NCBI GenBank assembly: GCA_050288705.1
Contig: JBNKEI010000064.1
Coordinates: 1-8,927, forward strand
Direction of reading: 5' to 3'
DNA length: 8,927 nt
DNA from: JBNKEI01 sp050288705
GTDB lineage: Bacteria > Myxococcota > Myxococcia > Myxococcales > UBA5297
Position numbers and translations under genes: made by a program. Under the pieces are notes generated by a model that saw nothing but the letters and a program-made list of their open reading frames with translations, was not told the DNA's origin and ran no database searches. Shown piece after piece: positions 1 through 6,087 of this stretch (positions are counted from its first letter, which is position 1; each line of letters starts with the position of its first letter).

Positions 1-1
1 G

Positions 2-979
2 TGGTTCACCAAATTTATGGAACAGGTTGGTAAAAAAACTAGTTGGACATTTTGGTGCTTAAATCCTAATTCCGGAGACACCGGAGGCATTTTGAAAGAC
101 GATTGGGTTTCCGTGAACACCGCCAAGTATAACCTAATCAAACCATATTTGGCAGGCGCCAACAACGGAGATAGCGCCAATGATAATGATAGTGATGGTG
201 CCAATGATGATGCCAATGATGATGCCAATGATAATGATAATAACTCCGAGGAGGACAGCGGTCTGCCGCAAGCGTGTTCAGGACAGTGCAACGCCGCCAC
301 CCCTAAGAATCCCGTTTTGACTAGCGAGGGTGGAACAGGAAACGTTACTTCTTATAGTACCGCATCGAGCAGCGGAGGAGCTTGCAACTATGGCTCAACC
401 AACATCATGTATTACGCTGCTATGAGCGTAAATGTGCAGCCCGGTGACGGTAAAGGACAATGGAATGGCGGTCGTATATGTGGTCAGTGTGCAGAGGTGA
501 CTGCAATCACTTCCCAGGGACCTAAGAAAGTGATTGTGCGCGTTATGGATAAATGCCCAGACGGCCAGTGCGGTATTGACCTGGGCGGCTCAGCTACCAA
601 TGCGATCATGGTGGACGGGATTGGTCGTTATGACGGGAAATGGCGTTTCGTTTCTTGCCAAGGACACCCCGAAGTATTCGATGGGAATCCCAGTTTGCAT
701 GTGGTCCAAGGGAGCAATGCCTGGTGGTCACGAGTTCAAGTGCGCAACCCTTTCACCGCACTCGATTCTATTGAGTGGAAAGACACCGCTAGCTCGGCAA
801 AAGGTTCATTCGCTTATGCGACTGATCCCGAAAACACATTTGAGGTGCCCACCAATGTGCTCCAATCGAAAATGAATTCATTGCTGCTTACCATAAAATA
901 TGTTGATGGTAGCCAATCCAATGTAACGGTTACACCTTCACAATTGGCTACATCAAACCAGTCATATCCGTTGCAGTGA
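2..979 (+). CDS. GH5 endoglucanase-expansin fusion (5' partial)
   Basis: Secreted plant-cell-wall-loosening enzyme, missing its N-terminal part because the window opens inside the gene; the frame is open from position 2, before the first Met at 17. Residues below count from that Met. Residues 9-46 (SWTFWCLNPNSGDTGG) are the C-terminal end of a GH5 cellulase barrel. Residues 47-82 are an Asn/Asp/Ala-rich linker. Residues about 105-215 form a six-stranded double-psi beta-barrel expansin domain: TSYSTASSSGGACNY, CGQCAEV, VMDKCPDGQCGIDL (D178 and D188 match the conserved expansin aspartates) and FVSC. Residues 225-320 are the CBM63-like second domain, with the WW pair (236-237) of the flat cellulose-binding face followed by VQVRNPF. 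Cys180/Cys185 give a plant-expansin-like DKCPDGQC where Bacillus EXLX1 has DLYP. Family knowledge: such fusions hydrolyse cellulose and loosen its packing. The domain calls are strong; the GH5 subfamily cannot be set from the tail alone. Confidence 0.93.
   Translation, partial: WFTKFMEQVGKKTSWTFWCLNPNSGDTGGILKDDWVSVNTAKYNLIKPYLAGANNGDSANDNDSDGANDDANDDANDNDNNSEEDSGLPQACSGQCNAATPKNPVLTSEGGTGNVTSYSTASSSGGACNYGSTNIMYYAAMSVNVQPGDGKGQWNGGRICGQCAEVTAITSQGPKKVIVRVMDKCPDGQCGIDLGGSATNAIMVDGIGRYDGKWRFVSCQGHPEVFDGNPSLHVVQGSNAWWSRVQVRNPFTALDSIEWKDTASSAKGSFAYATDPENTFEVPTNVLQSKMNSLLLTIKYVDGSQSNVTVTPSQLATSNQSYPLQ
194..241 (+). repeat. 12-bp tandem repeat coding the Asn/Asp linker
   Basis: Four consecutive 12-bp units, of which the two central ones are identical (gatgatgccaat) and the outer ones differ at a few positions. 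They encode the DGAN/DDAN/DDAN/DNDN stretch between the cellulase and expansin modules. Low-complexity acidic linkers of this type separate modules in secreted polysaccharide hydrolases. The near-identical units suggest slippage can change linker length. Confidence 0.8.
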
Positions 980-1006
980 ATTCTCTTTGTAGTTTAGGAG
1001 ATGAAG

Positions 1007-1038
1007 GCACGTGCTGCTACTAGGTGCGTGCTTTTTTT
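1007..1038 (+). terminator. Rho-independent terminator of the GH5-expansin gene
   Basis: Nine-base-pair stem (1007-1015 with 1023-1031, including three G-U pairs), a 7-nt loop and then seven T residues (1032-1038). It starts 28 nt after the stop codon of the cellulase-expansin gene. The three bases before the stem (aag) can pair with the start of the T-run. Confidence 0.85.
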
Positions 1039-1144
1039 ATTTATTGTGTTCGCCAAGGGTAAAAACTCTACCTTATTCGGAACGCCTGACTTTCGCTCCC
1101 ACCGTTGCCACATTTGCATAGTCACGGCCTAGCCGGGAGGGAAA

Positions 1145-1354
1145 ATGAGGCCAATGCAAATTTTCAGATGGGAATACAAAGTCGTACATTTAGGGCCGTC
1201 ATCAGCCTTTCGAAGCGAGCTGCTTTTAAACAAGTTGGGTGCCGAGGGCTGGTCTCTTATTGCTTTTCAGCCAACCAGTACCGTTGCCTTTGCTGGGGAG
1301 GGTGCTTATTACTTGAAACGTCCAGTAAAAATCACTGGAGACGCTAAAGAATAA
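1145..1354 (+). CDS. DUF4177-like small protein
   Basis: A 69-residue protein with the pattern of the DUF4177 family: an aromatic/EYKVV strand near the N-terminus (RWEYKVVHL, residues 8-16), then LLNKLGAEGWSLIAF (residues 27-41) and a C-terminal YYLKRP (residues 55-60). The function of the family is unknown, and the protein is small, soluble and lacks a signal peptide. GGGAGGG at 1135-1141 lies only 3 nt before the ATG at 1145. A second in-frame ATG at 1154 lies 12 nt from it and would give MQIFRWEYKVV, closer to the usual family start, so the start is uncertain by three codons. It stands alone, after the terminator of the expansin gene and convergent with the molybdoenzyme operon. Confidence 0.75.
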   Translation: MRPMQIFRWEYKVVHLGPSSAFRSELLLNKLGAEGWSLIAFQPTSTVAFAGEGAYYLKRPVKITGDAKE

Positions 1355-1376
1355 GGAACGATTTAGCGTGTATTTT
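1341..1376 (+). terminator. Stem-loop over the stop of the DUF4177-like gene
   Basis: A perfect 8-bp inverted repeat, ACGCTAAA (1341-1348) and TTTAGCGT (1362-1369), with a 13-nt loop that contains the stop codon, followed by a short T-rich stretch (gtatttt). It may act as a weak terminator for the small gene; the T-run is poor. Confidence 0.45.
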
Positions 1377-1449
1377 GCCCTTGATGGTCCGTATCTCGAT
1401 GGTAGCAGTTTGCATTATAGAAACTGACTCACCGGAAGTTGGAGTGCAT

Positions 1450-3615
1450 TTATCCCCGGCTAGCGGGTATTACCTGGCAAATTCCTGAGCGAAATGCCGG
1501 AAAACCAGTAACCGGGTCCAGCTTTTCACCAATCAGCAGATTGGCATTGGCCTGAGCCCAACCAGCAGGAATAACTGCTATGCGCGGATGAATGCGCTCT
1601 TTAATACGCACGGTAAAAACTGCTTTTCCATGAGGCGACACTACCAAAGCGGCGCTGTTTTCCCTTACCCCTGCCCGAGCGGCGGTTTGCGGGTGTATCT
1701 CTACTATCGGCTCAGGCATCTGACCGCGAATCGCATAAATATTACGGAACTGCGAATTAATATAGGCCTGAGTACGCCGTCCAGTCAGCAATACCAACGG
1801 GTATTGGTCGTTCGGCTGCTCCCCGGCAGGTAGATAATCAGGAATTGCCGGGACGCCGGCGCCCCATTGAGCCATTAGCTCGCTATAAATTTCCACTTTG
1901 CCCGTACGGGTAGGAAAACGAGGCCTGGAAGCTTGGTTTTCTGGGGGAATAGGCTTTATGCATCGCTGGGGGTCATCGCCGTAATAAACTCGGGGGGCAT
2001 TCAGGGCCTCGGAAAAAGATTTCCAAGGGAAATATTTTTCCATGCCCATGCCCAGTCCCTGCGCCAATTGAAAAAATATTTTCCAGTCGGGCCAGCTTTC
2101 TTTTTGTTCCTTCACCAAATTCGAACGAGCCTCATTCTCGGAAGGCAAGGTGGCAGATTCTGCAAAGGTTGAGGAGGGCAGTTGGTAATGCGCCAGTTCT
2201 CCGGTGGCGGTGGGAAAAGGATCGACCGAAACTAACAGCGGAAGCTTTTGCAAAGCTTGCTTCACCCTAATGCTATTTGGCCAGGTTACTAGCGCATTGC
2301 ATCCCACCAAAATAAGCCCACGCAGAGGATAAGGTTTGTCATCGAGAATAGCCTGGGGATAGAGATTAGCCTGCGCTTGGCGGTGGAAAATTTCGTAAAT
2401 AGGGTATTGGTCATACCCTATTGGCTTTACTTGGGGAATTGGCGGCACTGGCTGGGCAGTGGCAAGCCGAAAAAATGCCGGTAAGCGCTCGGAATAAAAA
2501 TTTGGTCCAGGTTTATTGACTAAACGGCCACCCCCTGGGGTATCGATGGCTCCACACAGTGCTTGAAGAATTGCTACTGCGCGAATGGTCTGAAAACAAT
2601 TGTCGTGGTGCTCGATTCCCAGTCCATCCCACACTGCGGAAGGTTTCTGCTGAGCAAACATACGGGCTACGCGCACAATCTTTTCCTTAGGTACGGAAGT
2701 GATTTGTTCCACCCTCTTAGGGGGATACTTTTCCACGATTGAGCGCAACTTTTCTTCGCCCACGGTGTAGTTTTCAACAAATTCAGAGTCGTAGAGCTTT
2801 TCTTGAAAAAGAACATGAATCAGACCCAAGGCCAAAGCGCAGTCGGTACCTGGCAAAATTTGCAAGTGCTCGGTAGCTTGGGTTGCAAGTTGGGTGCGCA
2901 CCGGATCGACCACTATTAAATTGTGCCCCGGGGAAGTTTTCGCAGCCAATAAATGAGCTACTGGGGGCGCTGATCGCGGAGGATTTATCCCCCACAAAAT
3001 CAGTGTCCGCGTGTTTGGCAAGTCGGGAGAAAAATTCGACCCTACGGTAAGCGCTTTGCCCATGCGCAAGGCAGCCTCACAAAGACTTGCCACGGTAGAA
3101 AAATTGGGAGTGCCCAGGGCGTAACAAAACCGTTGCAGAAATGGAACTAGCGGATGCCGTACAAAAGGCCATCCGGTATGTACCGCTATGCACTGCGGGC
3201 CATATTGAGACTGAAGGTGCCGAATTTTTTGAGAAATTTCTTGCAAAGCCTGCTCCCAAGAAACTTCTCGGAATTTCTTATTCTCTCGCTTGAGCGGGCA
3301 TGGCAAGCGCTCTGAAGAATGCACTATCTGAGGCAAAGCCCTACCGTGCATACACAGAAATCCCCGGGAGGGAGCACGAATATCGCCCTCCACTCGAACC
3401 AGACGACCACGCCGCACAAAGCCCATGACGCCGCAATGCATGGTGCAAATGCGACATACTCCTCGCAACCGGCGGGTACTGTTGAGGTCGTGAGTAGAGG
3501 GGGTCTCTATCCATTGCAGCGCCGCAGCTCCAGCAGTCAAACCAACTAAAGGAGCAGCTTTCATGAAATCGCGCCGAGAGAAAGAGAGCTTGGTCTTTTT
3601 GTCTGGGGGGCTCAT
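1450..3615 (-). CDS. Tat-exported molybdopterin oxidoreductase catalytic subunit
   Basis: Periplasmic bis-MGD enzyme of the DMSO reductase family, 721 residues. Residues 12-35 hold a twin-arginine signal (SRRDFMK then a hydrophobic stretch). C54, C57, C61 and C88 form the N-terminal [4Fe-4S] motif (CRICTMHC ... GFLCMHG). C179 in VASLCEAA sits where the Mo-coordinating Cys of PsrA/PhsA/NapA-type enzymes is found. PGTDCALALGLIHVL (255-269) is a typical cofactor-domain motif, and the MopB C-terminal domain begins near YPLVLLTGRRTQ. Length and order are normal and nothing is broken. It is the second gene of a minus-strand operon, 28 bp after the NapH/NapG-like protein that should feed it electrons. 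The ribosome binding site is weak (TAGG 5-8 nt upstream). The substrate cannot be read from sequence: sulfur-oxyanion/polysulfide reductases and acetylene-hydratase-like MopB proteins are the nearest styles. No NapB- or NapD-like partner lies in the window. Confidence 0.92.
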   Translation of the reverse strand: MSPPDKKTKLSFSRRDFMKAAPLVGLTAGAAALQWIETPSTHDLNSTRRLRGVCRICTMHCGVMGFVRRGRLVRVEGDIRAPSRGFLCMHGRALPQIVHSSERLPCPLKRENKKFREVSWEQALQEISQKIRHLQSQYGPQCIAVHTGWPFVRHPLVPFLQRFCYALGTPNFSTVASLCEAALRMGKALTVGSNFSPDLPNTRTLILWGINPPRSAPPVAHLLAAKTSPGHNLIVVDPVRTQLATQATEHLQILPGTDCALALGLIHVLFQEKLYDSEFVENYTVGEEKLRSIVEKYPPKRVEQITSVPKEKIVRVARMFAQQKPSAVWDGLGIEHHDNCFQTIRAVAILQALCGAIDTPGGGRLVNKPGPNFYSERLPAFFRLATAQPVPPIPQVKPIGYDQYPIYEIFHRQAQANLYPQAILDDKPYPLRGLILVGCNALVTWPNSIRVKQALQKLPLLVSVDPFPTATGELAHYQLPSSTFAESATLPSENEARSNLVKEQKESWPDWKIFFQLAQGLGMGMEKYFPWKSFSEALNAPRVYYGDDPQRCIKPIPPENQASRPRFPTRTGKVEIYSELMAQWGAGVPAIPDYLPAGEQPNDQYPLVLLTGRRTQAYINSQFRNIYAIRGQMPEPIVEIHPQTAARAGVRENSAALVVSPHGKAVFTVRIKERIHPRIAVIPAGWAQANANLLIGEKLDPVTGFPAFRSGICQVIPASRG

Positions 3616-3643
3616 TGGCCTAGTCTCTCTTATTTATATGGTT

Positions 3644-5134
3644 CTAGGTACTGCGAGGACGAATTTGGATAGCCTGAGCGCTTTGGGGGCAAGCTTGCTC
3701 GCATTGGCCACATCCTACACAGAATTGGGATTGAAAAATTGGCACCTGGCCATGAAGAACAATAGCTTGGTCTCGAAAAGGGCAAACGTGATAGCACAAT
3801 CGGCATCTCCCCTGCCTGGTCCAGGCAATACACTTACCCCGGTAATGCAAGGCCGTTCCCATGCGCACTTGTTGCGCAATGGCGGTGAATTGGGGGGGCA
3901 CTGGTTGCAGAGCTCCAGTCGGACATACCTGAGTACATTGCATACACAGAACACAAGGCTGCTGACGAGCAACAATGTAGGGAACTTCCGCTTGTTCCCC
4001 GTACTGGGAGGCGTCAAAGCGAATGGCATGCACTGGGCAAACCTCGGCGCAACGCATGCACCGAATGCAGCGAGAAAGAAACTGATGATTAGAAACTGCT
4101 CCAGGAGGTAGTAGTTTGGAAGAAGCTGACGCCTTTCTGCCCCACCATATCCAGCCAGCAGTTAGGGGCAAGGCTCCGAGCAGTATTCGACGCTCTGGTT
4201 TAGAAGGCGCATTTAGCAAAACATTGGGTTTTTTTTGGGGGTTTTTATGGCTTTTACCCTGCGAAAGAAAACTCCAAGTGAATTTAAGCGCTCCTGGAAC
4301 ACAAACCTCCAGGCAGCTTCCGCATCTCTCGCATCCAGTTGCAGTTTTTCCCGGGCCAGGAACCGTAAGCAGGGAACACTCCCGTTCGCAGGCTCCGCAC
4401 TGGTTACATTTTGTAGAGTCTCGCTGAATGCGCAGCGGCGATACCGCACCAATAAGTGAGAAAAGGGCCCCCCCGGGACATAAATAGCGGCAAAAACCAG
4501 CTCGGGTTATAAAAGTATCGAATAGGAACGCCGCTATAATTACTAGCGCCCCTAGTCCTAGTCCCCCAAAGAACACCGTTCGAATCAATGCCCGGCCAAT
4601 TACTGCTGGCGGGTATAGCAGAGAAGCCCATTGTATTTGGGTAATGGCGGTCACTAGCAAGACCACCAAGAGGATTATCCACCCTAAGCGCCGAGGAAGA
4701 GCCAAGTTCTTAGGTCGCCAGCCAATGCGATTTAGCCAGTAACGAGCGTGATTGCTGGCCCCACGGACCAAGGCGTAAGGACAAATCCAGCCGCAAAAAA
4801 AACGGCCTAAAAGTGCCACCAAAATAACCGATGGTATTAGTCCAAAAAGTATTTGCGGAGTAAAACCGCCTGCCACTAGCACCCCTAGGCCGGCCAATGG
4901 GTCCAAGATTTCTAGTCCCCAAAGGCGCACACTCCATGGCGCCCCTAAAAGAGGAGGAGGCCAAGTGGGAATAGAAAGCCATTGGCCAATTTGTAACCAC
5001 CGGTTACCAGTCGCCACCCCGGTTCCTGAGGCTCTCAAATGCCAGAGAGGAACTCCTATCATGTAAAGCAACGAGAGCCCTAAAGAGGCGATACGAAGCA
5101 CTCGGTAAATTCGCTGACTGTTGGAGGGTGCCAT
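3644..5134 (-). CDS. NapH-NapG-like fused quinol dehydrogenase, 6 x [4Fe-4S]
   Basis: Membrane iron-sulfur protein of 496 residues counted from the ATG at 5134. The N-terminal half is NapH-like: several transmembrane helices, FFCGWICP (C114, C118) and GFCRYLCP (C215, C219), then two ferredoxin motifs (C243/246/249/253 and C268/271/274/278). A linker with ERRILLGALPLTAG (about 314-327) looks like the relic of a NapG twin-arginine signal. The second half is NapG-like, with four more cluster motifs (C356-366; C394-404; C435, 444, 447, 451; C472-482). In nap systems NapH and NapG are separate proteins carrying electrons from quinol to the periplasm, so here both roles seem joined in one chain. 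The frame opens further, to a TTG at 5170, which lacks a ribosome binding site; the ATG at 5134 has GAGG close upstream (2 nt) and fits the NapH start better. It is first in an operon with the molybdoenzyme. Confidence 0.88.
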   Translation of the reverse strand: MAPSNSQRIYRVLRIASLGLSLLYMIGVPLWHLRASGTGVATGNRWLQIGQWLSIPTWPPPLLGAPWSVRLWGLEILDPLAGLGVLVAGGFTPQILFGLIPSVILVALLGRFFCGWICPYALVRGASNHARYWLNRIGWRPKNLALPRRLGWIILLVVLLVTAITQIQWASLLYPPAVIGRALIRTVFFGGLGLGALVIIAAFLFDTFITRAGFCRYLCPGGALFSLIGAVSPLRIQRDSTKCNQCGACERECSLLTVPGPGKTATGCERCGSCLEVCVPGALKFTWSFLSQGKSHKNPQKKPNVLLNAPSKPERRILLGALPLTAGWIWWGRKASASSKLLPPGAVSNHQFLSRCIRCMRCAEVCPVHAIRFDASQYGEQAEVPYIVARQQPCVLCMQCTQVCPTGALQPVPPQFTAIAQQVRMGTALHYRGKCIAWTRQGRCRLCYHVCPFRDQAIVLHGQVPIFQSQFCVGCGQCEQACPQSAQAIQIRPRST

Positions 5135-5160
5135 AACCTCATCTAAGCCTGGTTTTCGGT

Positions 5161-5182
5161 CAGACAACAAGAGGAATGGCGT
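5161..5182. repeat. 22-bp direct repeat, copy 1
   Basis: Begins cagacaacaagaggaat and matches 5903-5924 at 21 of 22 positions. It lies just upstream of the intact NapH/NapG-like gene. Confidence 0.8.
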
Positions 5183-5205
5183 GTAATTCCTGACAAACCG
5201 TTCAA

Positions 5206-5228
5206 GGCCTAAGCTATACCGTTAGGCC
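5206..5228. promoter_or_regulatory. Inverted repeat, possible operator at the operon promoter
   Basis: Perfect 7-bp inverted repeat GGCCTAA (5206-5212) and TTAGGCC (5222-5228) with a 9-bp spacer, a dyad typical of dimeric regulator sites. It brackets the candidate -10 box of the minus-strand operon. A second shorter dyad, AGGAAT/ATTCCT (5172-5177 and 5186-5191), lies between it and the gene. No regulator is identified. Confidence 0.35.
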
Positions 5229-5240
5229 ATCGAGATGCAA
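5213..5240 (-). promoter_or_regulatory. Candidate sigma70 promoter of the molybdoenzyme operon
   Basis: On the minus strand TTGCAT (5240-5235) and TATAGC (5218-5213) are separated by 16 nt, giving a start site about 70 nt before the ATG at 5134. The -35 match is poor (3 of 6) and the -10 match fair (4 of 6). The -10 lies in the loop of a perfect inverted repeat listed separately. Confidence 0.35.
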
Positions 5241-5257
5241 CGGCGCTCAGTGCTCGG

Positions 5258-5429
5258 CTATTTTGTATCGCTTCGTGATGAAAGATAATCAAGATCGAGC
5301 GGATCGCTTCCCATCATATTCGGCCCTGTCATCTCTTCCAGGATGACGACTTGGCCATAGTCTAAAACGATCAATTTCGTGACACTTTTGTCATGAAACA
5401 CTGATTTTTGCAGTTGCCTGGCAACCAAA
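5258..5429 (-). other. Gene-remnant stretch of unknown origin
   Basis: On the minus strand the frame running out of the NapH-like fragment stays open to a stop at 5258, reading about 55 residues that include TKLIVLDYGQVVILEEMTG. I do not recognise a family. The stretch has no start codon or ribosome binding site of its own, so it is most likely the tail of a broken gene or a chance open frame. Confidence 0.3.
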
Positions 5430-5582
5430 AAAGCGACTTCCTGGCAGCAGCAAAAAAGCCCACTGCATTTGGGTAATGGGCTCACTAGCAAAACAACTAT
5501 TAGGATTATCCACCCTAAGCGCCGAGGAAAAACCCAGTTCTTAGGTCGCCAGCTAATGTAGCTGATCAAATAACGAGCACAA
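5430..5582 (-). pseudogene. Frameshifted fragment of a second NapH-like gene
   Basis: About 130 bp align with positions 4618-4747 of the intact NapH/NapG-like gene at roughly three quarters identity, same strand. One frame reads ARYLISYISWRPKNW, then FPRRLGWIILIVVLLV, against ARYWLNRIGWRPKNL and LPRRLGWIILLVVLLV in the intact gene. A one-base deletion follows (gggctcact here, ggcggtcact there), and the match continues in another frame as ITQMQWAFLL against ITQIQWASLL. The piece has neither the beginning nor the end of the gene and no cluster-binding cysteines. The divergence shows an old paralog, not a recent copy. It abuts the truncated nuclease ORF at about 5580. Confidence 0.8.
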
Positions 5583-5717
5583 GGTAACTTCGGTAGGGCA
5601 CAAGTTTATATCGACAATTTCTAACTCGGTAATAGTGCCTATAATAAGCGTTGCTACCCGCTTGTCTTCCATTAAATACTTGAATGCTGCGTCATAAAGG
5701 GGGTTGGCGAGGTCCAT
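5553..5717 (-). pseudogene. Truncated PD-(D/E)XK nuclease-family transposase (N-terminus)
   Basis: A 54-codon ORF starts at the ATG 5717-5715 with GGAG (5728-5725) at an ideal 7-nt spacing. It reads MDLANPLYDAAFKYLMED, then KRVATLIIGTITELEIVDIN. This matches the start of the PD-(D/E)XK nuclease family transposase proteins (ANPIYDVVFKYLMED style), which normally run to about 250-300 residues. After about 46 codons family resemblance ends at the junction with the NapH-like fragment near 5580, and the frame stops at 5553. None of the nuclease core motifs remain, so the gene is dead although its translation start is intact. It may mark the insertion that broke the NapH-like duplicate. Confidence 0.65.
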
Positions 5718-6004
5718 CAATTTTCTCCGCTAATCAATCTCTGGTTGCTGCGGGTTGCAAAACTACCGTAGTTATTATCCGGTAAAGCTGATGGACCATC
5801 TTCTCGTCGGTAACAGTGTGGAAGTAGTAAAAAAGTAGCAGAGGGGAGAACATTTCCACCCCCATCATAGGCATTCCTTAGGTAAGTTGGCTTGCAGGTC
5901 GCCAGACAACAAGAGGAATTGCGTTAAACCATGGGTATTTTATGGTCTAGCTCCCACATTAACATTTCTGGGCATATTCTCGCCTCTGGTCAATGGTCTT
6001 TTCT
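5718..6004. other. Non-coding decayed intergenic DNA
   Basis: Apart from the ribosome binding site of the truncated nuclease (5725-5728) and repeat copy 2, I see no supported gene here. A minus-strand frame ending at 5959 reads FTDFILSVQLAEAKEKTIDQ and could be the tail of another lost gene, but it is too short to assign. Confidence 0.4.
5903..5924. repeat. 22-bp direct repeat, copy 2
   Basis: Second copy of the 5161-5182 sequence with one substitution, 742 bp away in the same orientation. Weaker resemblance continues on the low-coordinate side (taag ... ggt ... cagacaac), as expected if this is the 5' end of a diverged duplicate of the NapH-like gene and not a transposon target duplication. 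Confidence 0.75.
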
Positions 6005-6033
6005 TTGGCCTCGGCAAGTTGGACCGATAGAAT
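6005..6033 (+). promoter_or_regulatory. Sigma70-like promoter of the lipoprotein gene
   Basis: TTGGCC (6005-6010) and TAGAAT (6028-6033) with a 17-nt spacer: 4 of 6 and 5 of 6 consensus matches. It would start transcription near 6040, about 48 nt before the ATG at 6088. Confidence 0.5.
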
Positions 6034-6087
6034 AAAATCAGTAAAACGAAATCTGTCCAAGTGTCGAAAGTCAGTATAGGGGCAAAG

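Noticed and set aside
194..241. Short regular repeats as a CRISPR-like array
   Set aside because: The 12-bp units are contiguous without spacers and code in frame for the protein linker.
1105..1347. 80-codon plus-strand ORF overlapping the DUF4177-like gene
   Set aside because: It is out of frame with the family-matching ORF, has low-quality composition (many Cys, Arg and Ser), and no family match.
3563..4111. Plus-strand open frame of 182 codons
   Set aside because: It runs antisense to the iron-sulfur protein and the start of the molybdoenzyme, has no recognisable domain, and the minus-strand genes are unambiguous.
5135..5170. TTG start extending the NapH/NapG-like protein by 12 residues
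   Set aside because: No ribosome binding site precedes it, and the ATG at 5134 gives the usual NapH-like N-terminus.
5161..5924. Direct repeats as target-site duplications of a transposon or genomic island
   Set aside because: 22 bp is long for a target duplication, no terminal inverted repeats or integrase were seen, and similarity beyond the repeat fits a gene duplication better.
5959..6080. Minus-strand frame reading RFTDFILSVQLAEAKEK as the C-terminus of a YdeI-like protein
   Set aside because: The resemblance is vague, no start or further domain is visible, and it overlaps the plus-strand promoter region.
6061..6087. GTG start adding nine residues to the lipoprotein
   Set aside because: The ATG at 6088 has AGGGG 5 nt upstream and begins a normal lipoprotein signal peptide.
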